Origin: Eubacteriales bacterium
GTDB lineage: Bacteria; Bacillota; Clostridia; Lachnospirales; Lachnospiraceae
Reading direction: 5' to 3'
NCBI GenBank assembly: GCA_030536755.1
Contig: JAUNPJ010000012.1
Coordinates: 1 to 62,881 of the forward strand
Length of the DNA stretch: 62,881 nt
The first letter of the stretch is position 1; every line of letters starts with the position of its first letter. Positions 37,605-45,639 of this stretch are shown in pieces. Made by a program: the position numbers and the translations under genes. The notes below the pieces were generated by a model. That model searched no databases. It was given only the letters and a program-made list of their open reading frames with translations, and had not been told where the DNA came from.

Positions 37605-38609
37605 ATGCATATGGCAGATGCATTAGTATCACCGGCAGTAGCCGGTACGATGTATGTCTGTTCTGCAGCAGCGGCAGCATATTCGGTAAAAAAGGTAAGG
37701 TTGGAAAGTGATCCAAAGAAAATTCCGGTGATGGGAATTATGGGAGCTTTTGTATTTGCAACACAAATGATTAATTTTACGATACCGGGAACCGGCTCAA
37801 GTGGTCACTTGTGCGGCGGTATGCTTTTGACGGCGATTCTTGGACCTTATGCGGCATTTTTGACGATGATCGGAGTTTTGCTGATACAATGTCTGCTGTT
37901 TGCGGACGGAGGTCTTCTGGCTTTGGGATGCAATATCTGGAATATGGCTTTTTATGGCTGCTTTCTCGGATACTTCCTGCTGTGGAAGCCGATGATGAAA
38001 AAAGGCGCCAGCCGGGGAAAAATTGCGGCAGCATCGATTTTGGGATGTATGCTGACACTTCAGCTGGGAGCGTTTAGTGTGACGGTGCAGACGTTGCTTT
38101 CCCAAATTACAGATTTACCGTTTGCTGTGTTTGTGGGAACAATGCAGCCAATTCACTTGGCGATTGGATTTGTAGAAGGACTCATCACGACAGCTGTTCT
38201 CTGGTTTATTTATGAGGCAAGACCGGAAATTCTGATGGATGTAACAGAGTCAGAAGCAAAAGGAAAAGCTTCTTTCAAAGATACGATTGTGATTCTGGGA
38301 ATCCTTGTGGTTTTGATCGGCGGAGGACTTTCACTGGTAGCATCTTCCAATCCAGACGGACTGGAATGGTCGATTGAGAAAATTACAGGCTCTGCGGAGA
38401 TCGAATCAAAAGGAACAAACGCTTATACGGCGGCGGAAAGTATCCAGGAGACCACGGCAATTCTTCCGGATTATGCCTTTAAAGGTTCGGAATCTGTCAT
38501 TGGTACAACGTTTTCCGGAATTTTTGGCTCTTTGCTTGTTGTCGGTGTGTGCATAGGCGGCTGTTATGCATTTAAATTCTTCAGAAAAAAGGAAAAACAA
38601 TATGAGTAA
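37605..38609 (+). CDS. cbiM: Cobalt/nickel ECF importer, CbiM fused to CbiN-like PDGLE domain
   Basis: 334 aa membrane protein. MHMADALVSPAVAGTMY is the CbiM/NikM start, where the N-terminal Met-His binds the metal; hence I prefer ATG 37605 over 37602. About seven hydrophobic segments to residue 210, then a C-terminal NPDGLEWSIEKITG segment and a last membrane helix, i.e. the CbiN/PDGLE part fused on. Overlaps cbiQ by 8 bases. Metal, Co2+ or Ni2+, not decided by sequence. Confidence 0.9.
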   Translation: MHMADALVSPAVAGTMYVCSAAAAAYSVKKVRLESDPKKIPVMGIMGAFVFATQMINFTIPGTGSSGHLCGGMLLTAILGPYAAFLTMIGVLLIQCLLFADGGLLALGCNIWNMAFYGCFLGYFLLWKPMMKKGASRGKIAAASILGCMLTLQLGAFSVTVQTLLSQITDLPFAVFVGTMQPIHLAIGFVEGLITTAVLWFIYEARPEILMDVTESEAKGKASFKDTIVILGILVVLIGGGLSLVASSNPDGLEWSIEKITGSAEIESKGTNAYTAAESIQETTAILPDYAFKGSESVIGTTFSGIFGSLLVVGVCIGGCYAFKFFRKKEKQYE

Positions 38610-39369
38610 AATAGACGGTGCTATATATGAAATCCATTATATGGATACTGTCGCGGATAGAGACCAGTGGGTGAATCGGATTCATCCACTGGTTAAGCTG
38701 CTTTTGACAATTATTTACATTGCCGTGACAGTTTCTTTTTCAAAATACGATTTATCAGGAGTTCTCCTTATGGGCATTTATCCGGCTGTCATCTTTATTC
38801 TGGGAGAAATCTCTTTCCGTGACAGTATTCGAAGACTTCGCGTTGTGCTGCCTCTGGTATGTTTTGTGGGACTGTTTAATCCCTTTTTTGATCAGGTGCC
38901 TGTGGCACAGGTGGGCAGCCTGGTGATTACTTCCGGTATGATTTCCATGGTGACACTTATGATCAAAGGCGTCTACAGCGTGCTGGCGTCTTATCTGCTC
39001 ATTGCGACCACATCCATTGAAAAGATCTGCTATGCCATGCGTTTGTTGAAAATACCATCGGTGGTTGTGACACAAATCCAGCTTACCTATCGCTATGTTA
39101 CCGTTCTTCTGGGTGAGGCAAGCCGGATCATGCAGGCTTACAGCCTGCGGGCACCGGGACAAAAAGGCGTGCATTTTAAAGTGTGGGGATCGCTGGCGGG
39201 CCAGCTTCTCCTTCGCAGCATGGACAAGGCAAACGCTGTCTATGAGAGCATGATTCTTCGCGGATACAAGGGAGAATTCGCCTATGCATCCAGAACGAAA
39301 TGCAGAGCGAAAGATTATCTTTATCTTGTGGTGTGGATGGTAATCTTTGCGGTTTTAAAAATACTATAA
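38602..39369 (+). CDS. cbiQ: Cobalt/nickel ECF importer transmembrane protein CbiQ
   Basis: 255 aa. HPLVKLLLTIIYIAVTVSF start, QIQLTYRYV near 166, SLRAPGQKG near 193 and SMDKANAVYESMILRGY near 212 (EcfT coupling motif). Connects CbiM to the ATPase. Confidence 0.9.
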   Translation: MSKIDGAIYEIHYMDTVADRDQWVNRIHPLVKLLLTIIYIAVTVSFSKYDLSGVLLMGIYPAVIFILGEISFRDSIRRLRVVLPLVCFVGLFNPFFDQVPVAQVGSLVITSGMISMVTLMIKGVYSVLASYLLIATTSIEKICYAMRLLKIPSVVVTQIQLTYRYVTVLLGEASRIMQAYSLRAPGQKGVHFKVWGSLAGQLLLRSMDKANAVYESMILRGYKGEFAYASRTKCRAKDYLYLVVWMVIFAVLKIL

Positions 39370-39384
39370 CTATTGGAGAAAAAT

Positions 39385-40119
39385 ATGAGTCACATTCGAA
39401 TTAATTTTGAACATGTAAATTACAGCTACGAAAAAGCGATTCCTATTTTGCGGGATGTGACCTTTTCTGCGCACGAGCATGAAAGTATTGGTCTGATCGG
39501 TGCAAACGGGGTGGGAAAGTCTACACTTTTGAAGCTTCTGGTAGGCTTAAACCTTGGATACGAGGGAACGATTTCTGTAGAAGGAATGAAGGTGGAAAAG
39601 CAGATTCTTCCAAAGATCCGGGAGCGCATCGGTTATGTGTTTCAGGATTCCGACAGCCAGCTTTTTATGTCCACCGCATATGAAGATATTGCATTTGGGC
39701 CGAGAAATTATGGATTGTCGGAACCGGAGGTGCAGGAGCGGGTAGAACATGCGCTTTCGATGATTCACATTGAACATCTCAAAAACAAGCAGATTTATAA
39801 GATGTCGGGCGGCGAGAAAAAGATGGTTTCCATCGCAACCATCCTTGCCATGACACCGGACATTATCCTGATGGATGAGCCGTCCATCGCACTGGACCCG
39901 CGCAACCGGAGATATCTGATTCAGATTTTAAATCAATTTCATCACCTGAAGATTATTGCTTCGCATGATCTGGACATGATTCTGGATACCTGCAGCCGTG
40001 TCATTCTCATGGCAGAAGGAACGATCATTCGTGACGGAAAAGCAGAGGAAATTTTGTCAGACAAGGAAATTCTGGAGGCGAATGGTCTGGAATTGCCGTT
40101 GTGTATGCAGAGAAAATAA
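39385..40119 (+). CDS. cbiO: Cobalt/nickel ECF importer ATPase CbiO
   Basis: 244 aa. Walker A IGANGVGKSTLLK near 40, Q-loop VFQDSDSQLF near 87, signature MSGGEKKMVSIA near 138, Walker B IILMDEPSIALDP near 160. ATG 39385 follows GGAG; an upstream TTG is ignored. Completes CbiMQO. Confidence 0.92.
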   Translation: MSHIRINFEHVNYSYEKAIPILRDVTFSAHEHESIGLIGANGVGKSTLLKLLVGLNLGYEGTISVEGMKVEKQILPKIRERIGYVFQDSDSQLFMSTAYEDIAFGPRNYGLSEPEVQERVEHALSMIHIEHLKNKQIYKMSGGEKKMVSIATILAMTPDIILMDEPSIALDPRNRRYLIQILNQFHHLKIIASHDLDMILDTCSRVILMAEGTIIRDGKAEEILSDKEILEANGLELPLCMQRK

Positions 40120-40129
40120 TCAGATTCTG

Positions 40130-40200
40130 TTTTTCTGCGGCAAATTGATGGGGATTATTGATCAAGAAGGAAAGACACGTCAATGCTGGCGTGTCTTTTT
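40130..40200 (+). pseudogene. Remnant of the 3' end of the desulforedoxin-like gene with its terminator
   Basis: About 70 bases (TCTGCGGCAAATTGATGGG..., then AAAGACACG...CGTGTCTTTTTT) match the end of the gene at 42131-42469 plus its terminator (42440-42506) at more than 90% by eye. It marks a duplication or deletion junction directly after cbiO, and the hairpin probably still terminates cbiMQO. Confidence 0.75.
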
Positions 40201-40215
40201 TGAAGCAATTAGAAA

Positions 40216-40244
40216 TTGCCTGACTTATTCATTCATGGTAAGAT
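40216..40244 (+). promoter_or_regulatory. Promoter of the full-length AAA-ATPase gene
   Basis: TTGCCT (40216-40221), 17 bases, TAAGAT (40239-40244). Confidence 0.5.
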
Positions 40245-40287
40245 AAAAGAAAAGAACGGCGATGTCGATAGAAAGGTGGCAGTAAGT

Positions 40288-41922
40288 ATGGGATTTTATC
40301 TGAATAGTCGGGCACCGTATACGCTTTACCAAAATGAAACAAATCAGCCATATTTTGTAGATAAGACAAAAATGTTGAAGGAACTGTTTCCGCTTGTAGA
40401 AGCCGGCAATAAACATATTTGTCTGACAAGACCAAGAAGATTTGGAAAAACAATTATGGCAAATATGGTTGCGTCTTTTTTTTCAAAAGCATGTGATGCA
40501 AAAGAGATTTTTGATAAACTGGAGATTTCTGGTGAACCGGCGTATGAACAGCACAGAAATCAATATTATGTGGTTGCTGTTTCTTTTAATGATGTGCCAA
40601 GAAACTGCTGTTTTTATCAGCAGTATATTGAGCGGATCGAAAATCGTTTGATTAAAGATCTTCAGAGAGAATTTCCAGATGTAGTCTTTGATTTGGAGGA
40701 TGCCGTTTGGGATTCTTTTATGACATTATATATGGAGCATCCCGACATTCAGTTTATCTTTGTATTGGATGAATGGGATTTTATTTTTCATCAGGATTTT
40801 GTGACAGAAACAGATAAAAAATCGTATCTCATTTTTCTGAGAAGTCTGTTAAAAGACAGACCGTATGTGCGCCTTGCATATATGACAGGAATTCTGCCGA
40901 TTTCTAAATATTCCAGTGGGTCGGAGTTAAATATGTTTGCAGAATATACTATGGCAAGGAGTCGATTATTTGGCGAGTATTTTGGATTTTCTGACCAGGA
41001 AGTGGATGTGCTGTATGACAGATACTGTGAAAAACAAGAGGAACCGCGTTTCGTCAGCAGGGATGAATTGAGGCGATGGTATGATGGATATGCGACTCCA
41101 TCAGGTGTACGTTTATATAATCCTCGTTCGGTAGTTCTTGCCCTTACCAATAACAATCTGGATAATTATTGGACGAGTTCCGGACCATATGATGAAATTT
41201 TTTATTATATAAGGAATAATGTAGATTCTGTCAGAGATGAGATTGCTTTGATGGTATCTGGAGTGTCCATTCCGACGAAAATACAAGAATATGCGGCTAC
41301 TTCGCAAAATCTCAAAACAAAGGAAGAGATTTTATCTGCTATGGTTGTGTATGGTTTCCTGAGCTATGAAAATGGAACAGTTTCCATACCAAACAAAGAG
41401 CTGATGGATCAGTTTTCTGATATGCTCAGGCGGGAAACTTCTCTGGGATATGTATATCAACTGGCAAAAGAATCTGAAAAAATGCTCAGAGCGACTCTGA
41501 ATGGGGATACGGAAACAATGGAACGAATACTTGAATTGGCACATGATACGGAAACGCCGATTCTTGCTTACAATCATGAGACAGAATTGAGTGCGATAGT
41601 GAATCTGGTCTATTTGTCGGCACGCGATTCATATAGGGTGGAACGGGAAGAAAAAGCAGGAAAAGGCTTTGTGGATTTTATTTTTTATCCGGAAACCAGT
41701 CTGGCATCAGATGGTATTATCCTCGAACTGAAAGTGGGACACTCGCCGGAAGAAGCAATTGCTCAGATTAAAGAAAAGAACTATGCGGTACGGTTTATGG
41801 GCAAGTTTTCTCAACAGAAAACAAAGCCTTTGCGTATTCTGCTGGTTGGCATCGGATATGACAGAAATCAGAAGAAACATAGATGCAAGGTGGAAGTGAT
41901 GACACCAAAATGGGAAACATAA
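40288..41922 (+). CDS. AAA-ATPase with C-terminal PD-(D/E)XK domain (PF09820/PF08011)
   Basis: 544 aa. ATPase part: FVDKTKML near 25, Walker A RPRRFGKTIMANM near 50, Walker B IQFIFVLDEWDFIF near 155, RRWYDGYATPSG near 268. C-terminal part: GKGFVDFIFYP near 455 and GIILELKVGHSPEEA near 475, the D...ExK nuclease core. GAAAGGTGG before ATG 40288. Intact relative of the truncated gene at 8911. Family role unproven; sits between metal-transport units as a likely insertion. Confidence 0.85.
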   Translation: MGFYLNSRAPYTLYQNETNQPYFVDKTKMLKELFPLVEAGNKHICLTRPRRFGKTIMANMVASFFSKACDAKEIFDKLEISGEPAYEQHRNQYYVVAVSFNDVPRNCCFYQQYIERIENRLIKDLQREFPDVVFDLEDAVWDSFMTLYMEHPDIQFIFVLDEWDFIFHQDFVTETDKKSYLIFLRSLLKDRPYVRLAYMTGILPISKYSSGSELNMFAEYTMARSRLFGEYFGFSDQEVDVLYDRYCEKQEEPRFVSRDELRRWYDGYATPSGVRLYNPRSVVLALTNNNLDNYWTSSGPYDEIFYYIRNNVDSVRDEIALMVSGVSIPTKIQEYAATSQNLKTKEEILSAMVVYGFLSYENGTVSIPNKELMDQFSDMLRRETSLGYVYQLAKESEKMLRATLNGDTETMERILELAHDTETPILAYNHETELSAIVNLVYLSARDSYRVEREEKAGKGFVDFIFYPETSLASDGIILELKVGHSPEEAIAQIKEKNYAVRFMGKFSQQKTKPLRILLVGIGYDRNQKKHRCKVEVMTPKWET

Positions 41923-41940
41923 AAAGAAGTTTGAAGAAGG

Positions 41941-41967
41941 GTTACTGTTCACTCTGTTCACAGTAAC
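41941..41967. repeat. 27-bp palindromic repeat unit
   Basis: GTTACTG TTCAC TCT GTTCA CAGTAAC. It is the exact reverse complement of 55887-55913 and matches the 3' end of the 143-bp repeats with one difference. Confidence 0.85.
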
Positions 41968-42004
41968 GAAGAAGGCTTCTTACTATACAATTTTTGTAAA
42001 AAAT

Positions 42005-42035
42005 ACTTGATAAAAACTATCAAGTATGCTATAAT
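42005..42035 (+). promoter_or_regulatory. Promoter with overlapping inverted repeat
   Basis: TTGATA (42007-42012), 17 bases, TATAAT (42030-42035). ACTTGATA (42005-42012) and TATCAAGT (42019-42026) form an inverted repeat over the -35 and spacer, and ATCAAGT recurs at 42042. A repressor site is likely; regulator unknown. Confidence 0.65.
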
Positions 42036-42130
42036 GAAAACATCAAGTAAACGTAAACAAAGTGAATTGTTCTGGGGGGACGCCGGACAATTACAGCAAA
42101 TCCAATTTTTATGAAAGAAGGTATTTACTT

Positions 42131-42469
42131 ATGAAAATCAGACTGGATCAGGCAATTGTAGAATTTATTCCGGAAAATGACATTGAGACTGCAGAATTAA
42201 AGGCTTTATGGGTGAGAATGAGCAACTGTGTCGGCAATACGAAGCAGCTTGAGCCGATGGGCATTTACACTCCGGAAGATCCGAATGCAAGAAATGCAGC
42301 ACGTTTCCATATCGAGGGACTGACCGAACAGGAACTGAAAACCGTACCGGCATTCTTTGCTCCATACGATACAGATGTATATTGTGCAACCTGCAACAAG
42401 ACTGTATTTGTGAAAAAAGGTGATCAGATTCCGATCTGCTGCGGCAAACTGATGGAGATTATTGATTAA
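42131..42469 (+). CDS. Protein with C-terminal desulforedoxin-like domain
   Basis: 112 aa. The C-terminal 35 residues YCATCNKTVFVKKGDQIPIC-CGKLMEI carry the CxxC...CC pattern of desulforedoxin/rubredoxin-like Fe(SCys)4 sites. The N-terminal 70 residues (MKIRLDQAIVEFIPENDIE...) are unrecognised. ATG 42131 follows GAAAGAAGG. A repressor-like promoter suggests a stress-induced redox protein. Its tail is duplicated after cbiO. Confidence 0.75.
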   Translation: MKIRLDQAIVEFIPENDIETAELKALWVRMSNCVGNTKQLEPMGIYTPEDPNARNAARFHIEGLTEQELKTVPAFFAPYDTDVYCATCNKTVFVKKGDQIPICCGKLMEIID

Positions 42470-42475
42470 GGAAGG

Positions 42476-42506
42476 AAAGACACGTCAATGTTGGCGTGTC
42501 TTTTTT
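42476..42506 (+). terminator. Terminator after the desulforedoxin-like gene
   Basis: AAAGACACG (42476-42484) pairs with CGTGTCTTT (42495-42503), then Ts. Confidence 0.85.
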
Positions 42507-42549
42507 GGCAAAAAAATGTGATGTAAAAGAGTATGGCAAACATAAAAAT

Positions 42550-42593
42550 ATCCCCTGCCGGGGGTTGTGACATATTTCGCAAAATGATATTCT
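42550..42593 (+). promoter_or_regulatory. Metal-regulon promoter D (before the methyltransferase pair)
   Basis: ATCCCCTGCCGGGG (42550-42563) touches TTGTGA (-35, 42565-42570), 17 bases, TATTCT (-10, 42588-42593). Same geometry as modules A-C; the upstream repeat and hairpin are absent. Confidence 0.7.
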
Positions 42594-42629
42594 TATAGGT
42601 AGTAAAAAGAAAGATGAGGATATTATTTC

Positions 42630-43385
42630 GTGGAATTATTACAAGATATAGAACATTACTGGACGAACCGTGCCGAGGGGTATTCGCAGGTTAATCAGGA
42701 GGAACTGGCAGGAGACAACAAGATTCACTGGCTTAATGAGCTGGAACGACACATCCCAAAAGAGGAAAAAGAGAATCTGAAAATCCTGGATATCGGAACC
42801 GGTCCGGGATTTTTTTCAATTATTCTGACAAAGGCAGGCTACCGTGTGACGGCGGTGGATTACACAGAAGCCATGCTGGAGGAAGCAAAAAAGAATGCCG
42901 GGGAACTGGCAGACAAAATAGAGTTTCGCCGTATGGACGCGCAGAATCTGGAGTTTGCGGATGAAATGTTTGATGTGATCGTCACAAGAAATCTGACCTG
43001 GAATCTGGAAAAGCCGGTGCAGGCGTATCAGGAGTGGCAGCGTGTCCTGAAAAAAGGCGGCATTTTGCTGAATTACGATGCCAACTGGTATCACCATCTG
43101 TTTGATGAAGAAAAACGAAAAGAATATGAGCAGGACAGAGCGCGTGTCAGTGAGACCGGCATGGAGGATCATTATACTTGTACGGACATTGATGCGATGG
43201 AGGAGATTGCAAGACAGGTGCCGCTGAGTCAGAGGATGCGTCCTCAGTGGGACGAACAGGTACTTCGTGAACTTAGATTTTCACAGATTGAGATTGACAT
43301 GGACGTTTGGAAAGAAGTCTGGTCTGAGGTCGAGAAAGTAAATTACGGCTCCACGCCGATGTTTTGCGTAAAAGGAATTCGATGA
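42630..43385 (+). CDS. Class I SAM-dependent methyltransferase (metal-regulon associated)
   Basis: 251 aa. SAM motif I KILDIGTGPGFFSIIL near 49-64, motif II VTAVDYTEAMLEEA near 72, MDAQNLEF near 100, VTRNLTWNLEKP near 116 and LKKGGILLNYDANW near 138. The NLTW motif recurs in the fused copy at 43399 and a related N terminus occurs at 55399. GTG start with GAGGA 9 bases upstream. Its promoter matches those of three metal importers. Substrate unknown; a small metal ligand is my inference. Confidence 0.85.
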   Translation: MELLQDIEHYWTNRAEGYSQVNQEELAGDNKIHWLNELERHIPKEEKENLKILDIGTGPGFFSIILTKAGYRVTAVDYTEAMLEEAKKNAGELADKIEFRRMDAQNLEFADEMFDVIVTRNLTWNLEKPVQAYQEWQRVLKKGGILLNYDANWYHHLFDEEKRKEYEQDRARVSETGMEDHYTCTDIDAMEEIARQVPLSQRMRPQWDEQVLRELRFSQIEIDMDVWKEVWSEVEKVNYGSTPMFCVKGIR

Positions 43386-43398
43386 GGAGAATAACAAC

Positions 43399-45120
43399 AT
43401 GGCATACACAGAAGAAAAAAACAGAGAGACAGACTGGGACAGACCGCTGGTACTCGGAAATTTTACCGTGCATCAGGGAGAATCCGTCAGTGGTTTTCTG
43501 AAGCTTGAGGATGGGGAATTTGAGTTTCCGGCGACCATTATCCGGGGAGACAGGCCGGGAAAGACAGTGCTCATTACGGCGGGCATTCATCCGGGAGAAT
43601 ATGTGGGAATTGAGGCGGCTGTAGAGCTTGGCCGGGAACTCAGACCGGAAAAAATTGACGGCACGGTCATTATTATCAAAGTGATCAGCAGAGAAGAATT
43701 TGAGCAGAGAAAAGGAAGTGCGGGGATGACAGGCGGAAGAAATCTCTATCGCCTTTTCCCTGGAAATATGGATGGAGAGCGCCTGGAACGTCTTGCCGAT
43801 TTGGTGACGAGACAGCTTCTTTCAATTGCTGACTATTATATTGATCTGCACAGCGGCGATGATTATGAAGAACTGACGCCGTATGTCTACTATGCAGGAA
43901 AGGCGGATCCTGAAGTTTGCCAGATGTCCAGGAAAATGGCAGAGCAGGTGGATGTGCCGTATATGGTGATGTCTTTGACTGCAACTGGAGGCTCTTACAA
44001 CTATGCGGCATCGATCGGTGTGCCGAGTATTATGATCGAGAGGGGCGGCATGGGCGGCTGGACGATGGAAGAGGTACAGTCGACAAAACGTGATGTCCGC
44101 AATATTCTTAAATTTGTTGGAATCTGTGAGGGACAGCGTGATTACCGCCATTACTATCCGCTCGATGTCAAGAACGTGCAGTATCAGGCTGCGAACGTCA
44201 AGGGCTTATGGTATCCGCGAAAGAAAGCGGGAGATTTAATCATCGAGGGAGAAGTCCTCGGTGTTGTAAAAGATTATGAGGGACGCGTGCTTGAGGTCAG
44301 CCGCGCAGTCAGCAGCGGCGTCATTCTTTACCAGACGGGAAGTTTGCAGGTAGTCAAGAAAGGACCGATGATCGCCTACGGTGAGATTGCCTATGAGAGA
44401 GACGAGCGCAAGGAGCGCATTACCTCCTACTGGACGAAACGAAGCGACAGTTTTATGGAGCAGAGAAGAGAAGAACTGCACAGTGCGCTTGCTGACCGAT
44501 GGATGAAGGAAATTACACAGCATATCCCGCAGGGAGAAAAACTGAAGATTCTCGATGTCGGCTGCGGAGCCGGATTTTTCTCGATTCTGCTGGCAAAATA
44601 CGGACATGAGGTGACAGGAATTGATTTGACACCCGATATGATTCGTCATGCCCAGGAACTGGCGGAGGAAGAAAAGGTTGATTGTACCTTCCGGGTGATG
44701 GATGCAGAAAATCCGGAATTTGCGGATGATACGTTTGACCTGATTATTTCCAGAAATCTGACCTGGACATTGCCGGACCCGGCAAGGGCTTATCGGGAGT
44801 GGAGCCGTGTGCTGAAAAAAGGTGGTGTGCTGCTGAATTTTGATGCCAATTACGGAGCGGTGGATTTTGCGGATACTTCCGATCTTCCAACCAATCATAC
44901 GCATAACAAGATTGAGACAGAGATGATGCAGGAGTGTGAGGATATTAAGCGCCAGCTTCCGATCAGCTCTCATGCCCGTCCTGCCTGGGATCTGGAGACA
45001 CTTGGAAAAATCGGCATGGAGCAGTTTTCCATTGATCTTGGTATCAGCAGGCGGATTTATGTGGAGAAGGATCAGTTTTATAATCCGACACCGCTGTTTT
45101 TGTTAAAGGCAGTGAAGTAG
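43399..45120 (+). CDS. AstE/AspA-type zinc hydrolase fused to a SAM methyltransferase
   Basis: 573 aa. Residues 1-335: succinylglutamate desuccinylase/aspartoacylase fold with zinc ligands in TAGIHPGEYVG (H, E) near 60 and YIDLHSGDD (H) near 148, and SIMIERGGMGGW near 212. Residues about 345-573: methyltransferase homologous to the upstream gene (KILDVGCGAGFFSILLA near 384, ISRNLTWTLPDP near 452, VLLNFDANYG near 475). 13 bases after the first methyltransferase, so co-expressed. Known relatives of the first half cut amide bonds of N-acyl amino acids; with methylation this could build or recycle an amino-acid-derived chelator (inference). Confidence 0.85.
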   Translation: MAYTEEKNRETDWDRPLVLGNFTVHQGESVSGFLKLEDGEFEFPATIIRGDRPGKTVLITAGIHPGEYVGIEAAVELGRELRPEKIDGTVIIIKVISREEFEQRKGSAGMTGGRNLYRLFPGNMDGERLERLADLVTRQLLSIADYYIDLHSGDDYEELTPYVYYAGKADPEVCQMSRKMAEQVDVPYMVMSLTATGGSYNYAASIGVPSIMIERGGMGGWTMEEVQSTKRDVRNILKFVGICEGQRDYRHYYPLDVKNVQYQAANVKGLWYPRKKAGDLIIEGEVLGVVKDYEGRVLEVSRAVSSGVILYQTGSLQVVKKGPMIAYGEIAYERDERKERITSYWTKRSDSFMEQRREELHSALADRWMKEITQHIPQGEKLKILDVGCGAGFFSILLAKYGHEVTGIDLTPDMIRHAQELAEEEKVDCTFRVMDAENPEFADDTFDLIISRNLTWTLPDPARAYREWSRVLKKGGVLLNFDANYGAVDFADTSDLPTNHTHNKIETEMMQECEDIKRQLPISSHARPAWDLETLGKIGMEQFSIDLGISRRIYVEKDQFYNPTPLFLLKAVK

Positions 45121-45127
45121 AATATAT

Positions 45128-45270
45128 GTTACTGTTCACACGGCACTATCCCGCGAGGTGTTTTGGCATGAATATGCCAAAATCCCGAGACATACAAGCC
45201 AAAATTCCATTGCCGAAGGCAATCTGGAATGAATTTTGGCTAAGTTACTGTGAACGGAGTGAACAGTAAC
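45128..45270. repeat. 143-bp structured repeat, copy 1
   Basis: Ends are 12-bp perfect inverted repeats, GTTACTGTTCAC and GTGAACAGTAAC. Inside are TTTTGGCAT GAAT ATGCCAAAA (45161-45182) and a larger hairpin from AGCCAAAATTCC to GAATTTTGGCT. The last 27 bases equal the solo repeat. A second copy with about two differences lies at 61354-61496. MITE- or REP-like; no coding capacity. Confidence 0.9.
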
Positions 45271-45276
45271 GAATAT

Positions 45277-45410
45277 ATCCCCCGGACAGGGATGAAGGAA
45301 GAGGGGAAAAATAAGAAAAAGCCTGGATTTCCGGGCTTTTTCTGACTGAAAAAAAAGAAAAAAAACAACCCCCCGGGGAGCTTGTGAAAGACTTAACACT
45401 TTGGTAAGAT
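45277..45410 (+). promoter_or_regulatory. Metal-regulon promoter module B (before the nik-like operon)
   Basis: ATCCC (45277-45281) / GGGAT (45289-45293); terminator hairpin AAGCCTGG ATTT CCGGGCTT near 45322-45345, the same 26 bases as in module A; ACCCCCCGGGGAGC (45368-45381) touching TTGTGA (-35, 45382-45387), 17 bases, TAAGAT (-10, 45405-45410). Confidence 0.75.
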
Positions 45411-45416
45411 AAAGTC

Positions 45417-45600
45417 ACAGGAACACTCCTAAAGAAGTTTACAGGAGACTTCTAAAACTATCAGAATTAAAAAATGAATTCACTCAACTCAACAAACACA
45501 CATACGAAGACCTCCAAACTCGTATTGAAAATTCTGATAGCCATAAATGTCACAGGGAAAGATTTCTATGAGTATTCTTTATAGAAATCTTTTTCTTCGT
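45417..45600 (+). promoter_or_regulatory. Long leader with terminator before the nik-like operon
   Basis: From the predicted start to the first gene are about 220 bases. CTATCAGAATT (45458-45468 region) pairs with AATTCTGATAG (45530-45540 region), enclosing a small ATACGA/TCGTAT stem. Then AAAGATTTCTAT pairs with ATAGAAATCTTT followed by TTCTT (about 45568-45600): an intrinsic terminator 40 bases before the start codon. GTCACAGG occurs on both sides of the first structure. No match to a riboswitch I know. Confidence 0.6.
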
Positions 45601-45639
45601 GGAGTTTGTTTTTGTTGAAAGGAGGAAGAGAGAAGAAAG

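Noticed and set aside
42131-42469. Full desulfoferrodoxin (superoxide reductase)
   Set aside because: Only the CxxC...CC desulforedoxin-like part is seen; the His4Cys superoxide-reducing centre is missing.
44236-44973. 245-codon minus-strand frame opposite the fused methyltransferase
   Set aside because: Shadow of a well supported gene; no domain seen.
45128-45270. CRISPR-like repeat
   Set aside because: Copies are 16 kb apart without regularly spaced units or cas genes; terminal inverted repeats point to a mobile element.
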